64,000 bases of DNA. Source: Cryobacterium sp. GrIS_2_6 (GTDB lineage: Bacteria > Actinomycetota > Actinomycetes > Actinomycetales > Microbacteriaceae). Shown one piece after another: positions 42,153-52,011 of this stretch. The translations under genes were made by a program, and so were the position numbers. The notes under the pieces are model-generated. The model made no database searches and was not told the DNA's origin. It was given only the letters and a program-made list of their open reading frames with translations. Positions within the stretch are counted from its first letter, which is position 1, and each line of letters opens with the position of its first letter. The stretch spans positions 2,170,001 through 2,234,000 of the forward strand of contig NZ_JAXCHP010000001.1 of the NCBI RefSeq assembly GCF_035984545.1, written 5' to 3'.

Positions 42153-44041
42153 AGCAGCCTCCGGGCCGGAACGGGCGTGTGTTCGATGTTTTTTGTTCCT
42201 TCGCCGATGGCAGGATTGCGGGACGGCTGGGCGTGCTCAGGGAACGGGCTGCGGATGCTTCGAAGTTGTAAATGTCGTTTGCGGGTGAAAGCGCTTCCGA
42301 CGAGAAGCGTGGCAAGGAAGAGCCACACGAAGGTAAGGGGTTGGAACACCCAATTCGTGACTGTTGCAAGCGTGGGCGCTGGATGCCACCCACGGACGTC
42401 GTTGTTCCCGACAATACTGTCACCGGCGGACGCGGCAGTCGTTTCGGACCAGATCGCGGTTGACCCGGTCCCCGATACGGTGTTGTCAGTGATGTGAGAT
42501 TGGCTGGTATCGCCTTGGAGGGCCATACCGTGGTTGGTGATCCCGGCCAGGACATTCGCTGTGACAGACGCAGCAGAATTCCGCAGAGACACGCCCGTGT
42601 CCCCGCCGCTGATGGTGTTTCCTGTCACGGTCGATGACGTTCCGGCATCTCGGATTGTGATGGCCCGGCTGCGTTGGTCCTGGAGGGTGTTATTCGTCAG
42701 TTGCACGTTCGCTGCGCCGTGATCCACCAGAATGCCGTCCTCGTTTCTAGCGATGGAGGACGCCGTCACTTCCACGTTCTGTCCGCCGCTGATCTCAATG
42801 CCGTTTCGCGTGTTGCCCGAAATGGTGCTGTTCACGATTCGGTTTCCCCCATATCCCTGCGTGCCAAGTCCCGCCGGGCCAGGGCCGAGGGCGAGAGGCT
42901 GACCGTCAATATTGAAACCGTCACGCCCATTGTTTGATGCGGTATCACCCTGGTAGAGAACATTGCTGCTGGATCGGTCGAGAGAGAAACCGTCGCCGAA
43001 GTTGTCTGACGAGGTGGTGTTGCTGATCGTGGTGTCGATCACTGCTTGGTGTAACGCTATGCCGTCGATAAGGCTCCGTGAGATCTGGGTATCGTGAACG
43101 CTCATGTTGTGTGCGTTGCTCGCAAAAAGACCATAAGCGTTTCCCGTGACAGTGACATGGTCGATGCTCGCAGAAACGAGGGTGTGTTGCTCCCCCGCTC
43201 CGACGGAAATTTTAGCCAGGTCCGCCCCCGCAACCAAAGGGGCACCAGTTGGGATGGGCCCCGTTGCCGGGTTGAGGGAGCCGATCGCGGGATCCAAAAT
43301 GTTTGACGGGTCCGTTCCCGTGAACGCGAGGCCGCCGGTGTTCCCGCCCCAAAAGCCGAGATTTGCGATGTGTGCGTCGGTGAGTTCGGTGTGTCCACCG
43401 ATCGCCCGGATGTATGCCCGGCCGTCGCTGGTGATGGTGTCCGGTGTTCCCGAAGCGGGATCCCAGCTGGTGATCGTTGCTGGGTTTGCCGACGTCCCGG
43501 ACACGGTGAGGGAGCCTCCGAAAGTGACGATCGAGACGAAGGAAGCCGGGTCACTCTTCAGGCGCAGGCTAAGACCTTCGGGAGTGTCTAGCTTCAACGT
43601 CGCCCCCGTCAGGACAACCACGTTTTCAGAAAGCAAATACCACCCTTCCGGCTGTCGGACTAGAGTGTCCGGGGCTAGGGCGAGCATGTCTGCCAGCGTG
43701 TAAGCGCTGTCCCGCCCGGGTAGGACAAGCGTGAATGTTCCTTGGGTTTGCAGGCGAAACGGACCGACCAGGCTGCGTACTCGGAACGGAGCGAGGGTGG
43801 CCATGGCCCTCACATAGACCAGTCGTTTGTTCTCCCCGGTCACCAAGGCCGCCTCCTTGTCCGGGTCGCCCGGATATGAAGCCCCCTCGTGTCCGGGACC
43901 CGGGCCAGCAGCGTCACTCCGGGCAAGGCTCGTCGGCACAATTTGTTTACCCGCATTGACTCCGAGGATCCAGGTGGCCGCGATCGCTGAAACTACGACC
44001 AAAACCAGAGCGGTCATGACAATAGGCTGGCGGATACTCAC
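42149..44041 (-). CDS. Membrane-anchored parallel beta-helix protein (epimerase/lyase-like)
   Basis: A 630-aa protein with an N-terminal membrane segment (about residues 8-27), an exported region of about 540 aa and a second membrane segment near residue 575 (LTFVWLFLATLLVGSAF). The region from about residue 280 is a beta-helix with clear coils: IDHVTVTGNAYGLFASNAHN, NRIVNSTISGNTRNGIEISG and VQLTNNTLQDQRSRAITI. The arrangement resembles mannuronan C5-epimerase (AlgG-like) and NosD-type domains, but no catalytic motif was confirmed. It overlaps both neighbours by 4 nt. Confidence 0.85.
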   Translation of the reverse strand: MSIRQPIVMTALVLVVVSAIAATWILGVNAGKQIVPTSLARSDAAGPGPGHEGASYPGDPDKEAALVTGENKRLVYVRAMATLAPFRVRSLVGPFRLQTQGTFTLVLPGRDSAYTLADMLALAPDTLVRQPEGWYLLSENVVVLTGATLKLDTPEGLSLRLKSDPASFVSIVTFGGSLTVSGTSANPATITSWDPASGTPDTITSDGRAYIRAIGGHTELTDAHIANLGFWGGNTGGLAFTGTDPSNILDPAIGSLNPATGPIPTGAPLVAGADLAKISVGAGEQHTLVSASIDHVTVTGNAYGLFASNAHNMSVHDTQISRSLIDGIALHQAVIDTTISNTTSSDNFGDGFSLDRSSSNVLYQGDTASNNGRDGFNIDGQPLALGPGPAGLGTQGYGGNRIVNSTISGNTRNGIEISGGQNVEVTASSIARNEDGILVDHGAANVQLTNNTLQDQRSRAITIRDAGTSSTVTGNTISGGDTGVSLRNSAASVTANVLAGITNHGMALQGDTSQSHITDNTVSGTGSTAIWSETTAASAGDSIVGNNDVRGWHPAPTLATVTNWVFQPLTFVWLFLATLLVGSAFTRKRHLQLRSIRSPFPEHAQPSRNPAIGEGTKNIEHTPVPARRLL

Positions 44042-45330
44042 AACGCCACCTGCGCCGTGTCGACGTCCCTCTTCAGGCTTCGGTGGTCTTGGCCGTCGCC
44101 GCCGATCTGGTCAGCACGCCGAGTCAACCAGCCCTGCCGGTTCATCGTCGCGAACGCGTAGACCTTGATCGGCAGCGCCACCAAAATCACCGCGAATGCG
44201 TACAACGGCAACAGCCAAATATCTTTCGGATTCTCGCGAAGGTTGGAAATCCCTCGAATTCCACGCCCCAACAGCAACCACGCAAGCGTGCCCACCACGC
44301 CCAACACCGTAAATTGCAGACGCTGGAACAAAAGGTAGTACAAGCTGAGTCCCATGGTTACCGGGGTGACCAGGATCTGGAGCACGGTCACTTTGGTGAT
44401 GAAGGGGACGTGCCACAGCCATCCTTTGAACACGGCCGTCAAGTAGCAGCGGTAGGAGTTGCGGCTCCACCGCACTCGTTGCTTCACGAACGCGCGAAAA
44501 CTCGAGGGGAACATTGACAACGCCCGGGCGGAGGACTGATGAACCGTTTTATATCCTGAAGCGAGAACCAGCCATGTCAGGCGCCCGTCATCTCCGGACA
44601 CGCACCGCCGACCGAAGAAGAACTCATCCTCCAAGTGCTCGAGAACGGGCATGACCGCAGCCCGACGATACACGGCAGTACGGCCAGACACACAGGGCAC
44701 CGCCCCAGCCCGGCCCATCGCCGGGACGTAGTCGAGATAGCGCAAGTTGACCATCCAGTCAGCGATCCTCCGCCACACGCTCGACTCACGCTGATACACG
44801 TTCTGGCGCGTGCCAACCGCACCGACCAGCGGGTCGTCAAAAGGCATTTGCACGTTCTCCAACAACCCGTTACCCCACCACGTGTCCGAGTCCGTCAAAA
44901 CGAGAATGTCGAAACGAGCCAAACGAATACCGCACCCCAGCGCCGACCTCTTACCCGCATGGTGGAACAGGACCGGGATCAGCCGGGGATCAGCCAACTT
45001 CTCGATTCGCTCGAAGGCCTCCAGATCGGCCACATCCAAAACGATGATGATCTCCCCCGGGTTCTGGGCCCTCCAGGAATCCAGACAACTCATCAAAATC
45101 TCAACATCCTCGTGAAACGAGGGAACCACAACCGACGTCGACGCCCGAAAGCCCGTGACTATGTGGGCCGCCCGGTGCGACAACACAAACCGGTATGCCC
45201 AGAGACCCCACACTATCGTTCCCGCCACGGCCAAGGGAAAATAGGGCGCGACACCGTCCACAACACCAGTGACGACCGACCAATCAAAACCAGCATGGAG
45301 ATTCTGCACTGCAACCAGTAGTGAAAGCAC
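44038..45330 (-). CDS. Processive family 2 glycosyltransferase (exopolysaccharide synthase)
   Basis: A 430-aa membrane glycosyltransferase. Two N-terminal membrane segments precede the GT2 domain, which shows STSVVVPSFHEDVEIL, the metal-binding DSD at 147-149, GDD at 246-248 and the processive-synthase motif QRVRW at 284-288. Three or four membrane helices follow (about residues 305-400). The pattern is that of hyaluronan, cellulose or mannuronan synthases; the sugar is not determined. It starts a coupled operon with two secreted beta-helix proteins. Confidence 0.92.
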   Translation of the reverse strand: MLSLLVAVQNLHAGFDWSVVTGVVDGVAPYFPLAVAGTIVWGLWAYRFVLSHRAAHIVTGFRASTSVVVPSFHEDVEILMSCLDSWRAQNPGEIIIVLDVADLEAFERIEKLADPRLIPVLFHHAGKRSALGCGIRLARFDILVLTDSDTWWGNGLLENVQMPFDDPLVGAVGTRQNVYQRESSVWRRIADWMVNLRYLDYVPAMGRAGAVPCVSGRTAVYRRAAVMPVLEHLEDEFFFGRRCVSGDDGRLTWLVLASGYKTVHQSSARALSMFPSSFRAFVKQRVRWSRNSYRCYLTAVFKGWLWHVPFITKVTVLQILVTPVTMGLSLYYLLFQRLQFTVLGVVGTLAWLLLGRGIRGISNLRENPKDIWLLPLYAFAVILVALPIKVYAFATMNRQGWLTRRADQIGGDGQDHRSLKRDVDTAQVAL

Positions 45331-46011
45331 AAGTCGGGTCCTTTGCTAGACGAATCGCCGGACGAGGGCACCAACACGGGAGACGGAGCGAGTCCTTCAG
45401 GCCCCACGACGCCTCGGGCACGTAGTAGGTACCGAGTGTGTGGAAGGACCCACCTCTCCGGTGTCGTCAACACCAGCAGCGCGAACGTATCCGTGCGACC
45501 GCTCCCTCACTAGGGCCCCGCCCGAGCAATGTGGTTAACCGCACACTCCGGCGATTCTGATCACCAAAATGAGCCTCACGACCAGGTAAACACTCCACCA
45601 AACCCGTCGACACCCCGCTCCAGCCGGGCCAGAACGTGAGAAACCTGTCATTTGCGTTTGTTGGCCCCGGCCATCCAGTCAGGCAACGCTCATGGCGACC
45701 GTATTAGCGACCCACTATTTCTGGAAGACGCTTGTCACCCCGGTGACGACCTCGGGATGATTCATCACGTTTCGTGTTCTCTCGACCATCCCGCACATAC
45801 TGTGGGTAGCAGTTGGGTCGCCCTCGCCGGAACAAGGCTGCGTACAGCCAGCGCGAGGGCAAAGTCATATTCGTCCCGGTCGACGATGAGTGGCGCGAGC
45901 TGCCGGCTGTCCTGGACGCGCGGCAGGTAGGACTTCTCGGTCTTGCCACCTGGGCGTCCGTCGTCCGTTTGATTGCCCGCTGGCGCGCTGTCAGGCACGT
46001 CGATCCGTTGA
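45331..46011. other. Upstream region of the exopolysaccharide operon
   Basis: About 0.68 kb without an accepted gene; the operon promoter should be near 45350-45550. From about 45810 to 46000 both strands have coding-like composition (plus: KVIFVPVDDEWRELPAVLDA; minus: LAPLIVDRDEYDFALALAVR), and one of them may be a gene fragment, but I cannot decide which. Confidence 0.4.
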
Positions 46012-46743
46012 CTACGCGATCGGACCGAAACGTCCCAGGACAGTCATCTTGCTCAAGGCCCGACGGGCATATCGGTTCCATAGAGCGCTGAACAAGAGGA
46101 TACCGGCGGGGGCCGAGAGGAATGATCCCACAACGTCAGAGGGGTAGTGCGCTCCCACATACACGCGCGACGCCGCGACGAGGATCGCGACTGTGAGGCC
46201 GCCGAGCATGGCGAGGGTTTGCCACTTGGTACCCCGCAACAGAAGTATCAAGGCGATGGCGAGGGATACCGCGGCCGCGGTATGTCCGCTGGGAAAACTC
46301 CCGGCCCCGGACTCGTGGAGTAGAGGATGGGACAGCAGGGCAGAATCTGGCCGGTACCGTCCGATCACTGATTTGACCCCTTCAGTGCTCAGCCAGCCCG
46401 TCGCGGTGATTGCGCCAACAGCGATGGCACTCACTGGGCTTTTACGCACGACGAGAATAAACAAGGAGATCGCGGCAACCAAGAACACCCCACCCGCGGG
46501 GCTGAAAACGGAGTTAAACACCATTGCGACAATGTCAGCGAAAGCACTGTGATCGGCGCTGACCGTTTGATCAATACTGAGCTCAGAGGCCGTGATACCC
46601 GGCACGGTCTTCACGGTAAGGCCGAGGGTCAGCAGTACGGCAACGAGAACGAGCGTCCAACCGAACCAGTGACGAGGTAAGGGTAAGACGTACATCCGAG
46701 TTCGATGCTCACCGAGCATCGTCGTCGAGGTAACTTTCGTCAT
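46012..46743 (-). CDS. PAP2 family lipid phosphatase
   Basis: A 243-aa membrane phosphatase with the three motifs KSVIGRYRP, GSFPSGHTAAA and SRVYVGAHYPSD. It resembles the protein at 23197-23955 throughout, including the ending WNRYARRALSKMTVLGRFGP. The ATG at 46743 follows GGAGAAATC. Near a polysaccharide synthase it may recycle or remodel a lipid carrier, which is inference. Confidence 0.92.
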   Translation of the reverse strand: MTKVTSTTMLGEHRTRMYVLPLPRHWFGWTLVLVAVLLTLGLTVKTVPGITASELSIDQTVSADHSAFADIVAMVFNSVFSPAGGVFLVAAISLFILVVRKSPVSAIAVGAITATGWLSTEGVKSVIGRYRPDSALLSHPLLHESGAGSFPSGHTAAAVSLAIALILLLRGTKWQTLAMLGGLTVAILVAASRVYVGAHYPSDVVGSFLSAPAGILLFSALWNRYARRALSKMTVLGRFGPIA

Positions 46744-47125
46744 GATTTCTCCGGATCCGGCCCGACTACATGCAGACGCACGTGTATTCACTTGATCCTC
46801 ACGGATGAACTCTCAGAATTCTCTAATATGCCCCCCTGGGTCGGAATCGCTAAGCGGAGCGGGGACTAGTTGCGCTTACGAAACCCTGACCCGAGCTGAT
46901 GGCCGGCGCCCTCGGCGCGGGAGTGTCCACCGATGCAGCGACTCGCCGCGCGTGCTGTATGGTCGGACCGCTGGCCTCAACGACATCGTCCACAATCTGG
47001 CCCATTGCGTCTGAAACCAGTCGCAGCTCTAAACGATTCGTGATCGACACCGCCGTTTTCCGGCGGAGCCGACCACGAACGACAACCATGACAACTACAA
47101 CCACGACGATTGTCAGAGGGCATTT
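46744..47125. other. Gap between PAP2 and the secreted-protein gene
   Basis: About 0.38 kb between divergent genes, with no supported gene. An imperfect run of ACAACNACA-like triplets at 47080-47110 precedes the next start. Confidence 0.5.
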
Positions 47126-47938
47126 ATGTTGCCAGAGGAGGAGACGGGGAGGTCCACTCGCCGTCGTCGCGCACTCCTGATCACCGTGCTCGCCGTTGGT
47201 CTGACGGCTCTTGCCGCGTTCACCTTCGTCCAAACGGCCAGCCGGAGCCCCGCCGGGTCGCCGAGCCCGACCGCTCCCGTCGCTGGGGCCTACCCCTGGC
47301 ACACCGGAATCATCTCCACGACATTCTGGGTCGGCGAAATCTTCGACCCGAACGCCGCGGACGGCAGCCAGGTCTATTCGACATACGACTCGGGGTGGAT
47401 GGACGGCTACGGCGGTTGCGACGGCGTCCGAACCGCGGACGACTGCCAGACCGAGGTGCGGACCGCGGCCACCGACTACTTCCCGACGCACCTGACGCCG
47501 CTCGAGAACCCGTTCTACCTCGACCTGCCCTTCGACGACCTCAACGACGCCCAGGCGTTCGCGACTCGCGAGCAGGTGGTGCCGTGGGCCGGACAGTCCG
47601 CGTACGCGGGTTCGGCGGGCGATAACACCGTCAGCCTCATGAAGAACCGGTGGGTCCGCATCCGCTCGAACGGGCAAACGTGTTACGGCCAGATCGAGGA
47701 TGCCGGACCCGGCCAGTACCACGATGCCGCCTACGTGTTCGGATCTGACGATGCGCGCCCGGCGAACAAGAAGTTCAACGGCGCGGGCATGGACGTGTCC
47801 CCAGCCCTCAACGGCTGCCTGCGCTTCAGCGACATCAACGGTGAGAACGACACCGTCGACTGGCAGTTCGTCGAGGCCGCAGACGTGCCGCCCGGACCCT
47901 GGACGAAGATTGTCACGACGAGCGCCGTGCGCCACTAG
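47126..47938 (+). CDS. Secreted or membrane-anchored hypothetical protein (possible double-psi beta-barrel)
   Basis: A 270-aa protein with a basic N-terminus, one membrane segment (about residues 16-36) and a Ser/Pro linker. The exported domain starts at HTGIISTTFWVGEIFDP and includes DGYGGCDGV, PTHLTPLENPFYLDLPFDDL, CYGQIEDAGPGQYHDAAYVF and GAGMDVSPALNGCL. AGMDVSPA resembles the Asp/Ser strand of double-psi beta-barrel (RlpA/expansin-like) domains, suggesting a wall-binding or wall-cleaving role, but this is a guess. Four or more Cys may pair. A truncated near-identical copy lies at 35872-36443. Confidence 0.75.
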   Translation: MLPEEETGRSTRRRRALLITVLAVGLTALAAFTFVQTASRSPAGSPSPTAPVAGAYPWHTGIISTTFWVGEIFDPNAADGSQVYSTYDSGWMDGYGGCDGVRTADDCQTEVRTAATDYFPTHLTPLENPFYLDLPFDDLNDAQAFATREQVVPWAGQSAYAGSAGDNTVSLMKNRWVRIRSNGQTCYGQIEDAGPGQYHDAAYVFGSDDARPANKKFNGAGMDVSPALNGCLRFSDINGENDTVDWQFVEAADVPPGPWTKIVTTSAVRH

Positions 47939-47969
47939 TCATTCGACACGACATGCGGCATCCTTATCG

Positions 47970-49061
<1,092 letters not shown>

Positions 49062-49124
49062 GAGAATCCATCGTACCGGGCGGGCCCCGCCGGGCCTGTC
49101 GGTGGGCCGTGAGAGCATGAAGGG

Positions 49125-49742
49125 GTGCCCCTCAATTTCACCGCGATCGACTTTGAAACCGCCAACTCCTCAAGCGCCTCCGCGTGTTCGGTCGGGCTCG
49201 TCAAAGTGCGTGACGGACTCGTGACCGACCGGGTCGGCTGGTTCATCCAGCCGGCGCCCGGCCACGACGAGTTCCTGAAGTGGAACATCAAGATCCACGG
49301 CATCTACCCGGCGGATGTCTTCGGCGCCCCGACCTGGGCCCAGCAGCTCCCGGCACTGGTCGCCTTCGCCGACGGTGACACCCTCGTGGCCCACAACGCC
49401 GGCTTCGATCTCGGCGTCATCAAGACCGCCTCAACCGTCGCCGGACTCCCGGTGCCCGACTTCAGCTACGTGTGCAGCCTGCAAGTCGCCCGCCGCACGT
49501 ATCACCTTGATTCCTACCGGCTCCCGGTCGCAGCCATGGCGGCGGGCTTCGAGGACTTCGCGCACCACGACGCCCTCGCCGACGCCGAGGCCTGCGCCGC
49601 CATCATCATCCACGCGGCAAAGCGGCACGGTGCAGAGACGGTCGAAGACCTGGCCCGGATCACCAAGGTCGCGTTAGGAGCCATCGGACCAATCGCAGTT
49701 GCAGCCAAAGCCGCGGTCCACGGGCCGATGGCCCTGAGCTAG
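49125..49742 (+). CDS. DnaQ-like 3'-5' exonuclease domain protein
   Basis: A 205-aa DEDDh exonuclease. FTAIDFETANSS holds the Asp/Glu of Exo I, LVAHNAGFDLGVI the Asp of Exo II, and HHDALADAEACA the His/Asp of Exo III. Single-domain forms like this are common in actinobacteria and may act in DNA proofreading or RNA trimming. It starts with GTG and is divergent from ychF by 63 nt. Its stop codon lies within a 16-bp tandem repeat. Confidence 0.9.
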   Translation: MPLNFTAIDFETANSSSASACSVGLVKVRDGLVTDRVGWFIQPAPGHDEFLKWNIKIHGIYPADVFGAPTWAQQLPALVAFADGDTLVAHNAGFDLGVIKTASTVAGLPVPDFSYVCSLQVARRTYHLDSYRLPVAAMAAGFEDFAHHDALADAEACAAIIIHAAKRHGAETVEDLARITKVALGAIGPIAVAAKAAVHGPMALS

Positions 49743-49800
49743 CTGCAGAACGAGCTAGTTGCAGAACGAACTAGTTGCAGAACGAGCTAGCAGCAGAACG
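49737..49800. repeat. 16-bp tandem repeat, four copies
   Basis: Four consecutive units of AGCTAGTTGCAGAACG (49737, 49753, 49769, 49785) with one or two variants each. The first unit contains the TAG stop of the exonuclease gene; the array ends 16 nt before the next gene's ATG. The unit holds CTAG/GCTAGC half-palindromes. Confidence 0.95.
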
Positions 49801-49815
49801 ATTCGAACGGACATC

Positions 49816-50427
49816 ATGGACCCCGAAGACCTGCCACTGAGCCCCTGGCCCCAGAACATGCAGATCAACGTCGAGGAGTGCTGGTCGCCCCTGACCTTCC
49901 TGCTCTTCGTGCGCAGCGCCTGGCACCTCGAGATCGACAGCATTCCGCGCCTGGATTCCGAGCCGGACCCGGGTACCTCGCGCCGGCCGGCCGACCTCGA
50001 CGTCGACGCCGCCGTGCAGCGCTGGCTGGTCGAGTGGCGGCGGGCCTGGACCCACTTCGACGTGGCCGAACCGACCGTGAGCATCCCGGACGAGGAGATC
50101 CAGCGCCTTCTGGACACCCTCACCGACGCGGAGCTGTGGGCGGCGACCTCGACCTCGACCTGGCCCTCGGACTTCTGGAACTCCGGCATCGACCAGGAAG
50201 CCTATGGAATGTGGCGCACGACGATGCCCGCACCGCTCGGCGCCCTGCCGGAGAACCGGGTCATCCCCGAGCTCGTCACGGCAGGGCAGGGCGGCCTCAC
50301 GACGATCATCCAGCTGCCGTACCTCGGGTTCTTCGCGCAACGGATCAACCGGGAACACCTCGTCGTGTCGCGGACCACCCGGAACGACCCGGAAATGCTG
50401 ACTCTCGCGCTCGCGCTCGAAGCCTGA
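49816..50427 (+). CDS. Hypothetical protein
   Basis: A 203-aa acidic, Trp-rich soluble protein: DLPLSPWPQNMQINVEECWS, LLFVRSAWHLEIDSIPRLD, ALGALPENRVIPEL-like and NREHLVVSRTTRNDPEMLT. No family is recognised. It sits between the exonuclease and rmuC in the same direction, in the core part. The RBS is weak. Confidence 0.75.
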   Translation: MDPEDLPLSPWPQNMQINVEECWSPLTFLLFVRSAWHLEIDSIPRLDSEPDPGTSRRPADLDVDAAVQRWLVEWRRAWTHFDVAEPTVSIPDEEIQRLLDTLTDAELWAATSTSTWPSDFWNSGIDQEAYGMWRTTMPAPLGALPENRVIPELVTAGQGGLTTIIQLPYLGFFAQRINREHLVVSRTTRNDPEMLTLALALEA

Positions 50428-50528
50428 CACGCTCCCGGCCCACAGGGTCGCCAGACCGGTGAAACCCTCCTCGGCGGGTTCCCGCCTGCCGCGACGGCAA
50501 TGTCGGTGGCCACTGGCAGGGTTGAGTC

Positions 50529-51884
50529 ATGGATCCCTCGCTCACCCTCCTTCTCGGCATCGCCCTCGGCGCCGTACTCGGCGCCCTCTGCACGGTCATC
50601 GTGCTGCAACGCCGCGCCGTCCGGGCCGGCGCGGCCACGCCCACCGTCGATCCCGCCGTTCTCGAAGCCCGACACCGGGTCGACCTCGCCGAACTGCGGT
50701 CCTCCGAGGCCGCCGTCTCGGCCATCCTGCGTGAAGAACTGGCCTCGGTGCAGGCCACGACGGATGCCCTCCGCGAGCAACTCGCCGAGGCGCAGCGCCG
50801 GGCACGCGAGTTCGACGAGCGGCACCGTGAGGAGGCCGCCGCCCGCACCGAACGCGAACAGCGGGAGAGCAAGGTCCTGCAGGCCCTGGCCCCGGTTCGG
50901 GAAAGCCTGCACGACATGCAGCTGAAGGTCTCCGAACTCGAGGCCCAGCGCAGCCTGCAGCACGGCGAGCTCCGCCAGCAGCTCCGCAGTGCCACCGAAT
51001 CCGAAGAGCGCCTGCGCAGCACCGCCGAGTCACTGGCTTCTGCTTTGCGCGCCAATAACACCCGCGGAGTCTGGGGCGAGACCCAGCTGCGCAGCGTCGT
51101 CGAGGCAGCCGGGCTCATCGAGCGGGTCGATTTCGACGTGCAGTCGAGCATCAGCTCAGACGCGGGGGCCGGCCGGCCCGACATGGTCGTGCACCTGCCG
51201 GGAGGAAAGAACATCGCCGTCGACGCCAAGGTGCCGTTCACGGCGTTCCTCGAGGCGAGCCAGATCCCGGCGACGGCCACCGGTGCGGAGGGCGCCCGGC
51301 GCACGGCGCTCCTGGGCGCCCACGTGAAGGCAGTGCGCGACCACATCACCGCCCTCGGCAGCAAGGCATACTGGCAGGGCCTCGAGGCCTCCCCCGAGAT
51401 CGTGATCGCGTTCATCCCGAGCGAGTCGCTCGTGTCGTCCGCTCTCGAGGCCGACCCTTCGATCATGGAGTTCGCCTTCTCCAAGCGCGTCGCGCTCGCC
51501 TCCCCTGTGACGCTGTGGTCGGTGCTCAAGACCGTTGCGTTCACCTGGCAACAAGATGTGCTCACCCACGACGCGAAAATGCTCTTCGACCTCAGCCGGG
51601 AGCTCTACGCCCGGCTTGCAGTCACCGCCACCCACATCGAGAAGCTGGGGCGCTCCATCGAACGCACCGTCAAGGATTACAACGGTTTCGTCGGTTCGAT
51701 GGAACGCCAGGTCCTGCCGACGGCGCGCAAGCTCAACGCACTCGACGAGTCCAAGGTGCTCGCCCCGCTGGCGGGCGTCGAGGAGTCCCCGCGGGAACTC
51801 GTCGCCTGGGAGCTCGTGACCGAACTGGAAGCTGCAGGACTCGCGGCGGCCGGACTCGAGGCATCAGCCCACCGCGCAGACTGA
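50529..51884 (+). CDS. rmuC: DNA recombination protein RmuC
   Basis: A 451-aa protein with an N-terminal membrane helix (about residues 6-26), a long coiled coil to about residue 175, and the RmuC nuclease-like domain: NNTRGVWGETQLRSVVEAAG, RPDMVVHLPGGKNIAVDAKV and VIAFIPSESLVSSALEADPS. RmuC limits inversions between short repeats in E. coli. It converges with glpX across a long hairpin. Confidence 0.95.
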   Translation: MDPSLTLLLGIALGAVLGALCTVIVLQRRAVRAGAATPTVDPAVLEARHRVDLAELRSSEAAVSAILREELASVQATTDALREQLAEAQRRAREFDERHREEAAARTEREQRESKVLQALAPVRESLHDMQLKVSELEAQRSLQHGELRQQLRSATESEERLRSTAESLASALRANNTRGVWGETQLRSVVEAAGLIERVDFDVQSSISSDAGAGRPDMVVHLPGGKNIAVDAKVPFTAFLEASQIPATATGAEGARRTALLGAHVKAVRDHITALGSKAYWQGLEASPEIVIAFIPSESLVSSALEADPSIMEFAFSKRVALASPVTLWSVLKTVAFTWQQDVLTHDAKMLFDLSRELYARLAVTATHIEKLGRSIERTVKDYNGFVGSMERQVLPTARKLNALDESKVLAPLAGVEESPRELVAWELVTELEAAGLAAAGLEASAHRAD

Positions 51885-51891
51885 GCGGGCG

Positions 51892-51969
51892 CCATACGAC
51901 AATCGCCGTTCCGGCCGAGTGTCTCCCGGAGAACGGGGCTACTCGGCCGAAACGGCGATTGTTGTATGG
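51892..51969. terminator. Long convergent hairpin between rmuC and glpX
   Basis: Imperfect 29-nt arms beginning CCATACGACAATCGCCGTT and ending with its complement GGCGATTGTTGTATGG (27 of 29 paired) around a 20-nt loop. It sits between two stop codons and should end transcription from both sides. Confidence 0.85.
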
Positions 51970-52011
51970 GGAGATGCGGGGTGCGGTCAGTGCGAGGTCA
52001 GTGCCCGCGGG

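Noticed and set aside
45765..46091. Possible small genes on either strand downstream of the PAP2 gene
   Set aside because: Both strands look moderately coding-like but neither gives a recognised protein or a proper start; one overlaps the PAP2 end. Kept only as a note on the gap.
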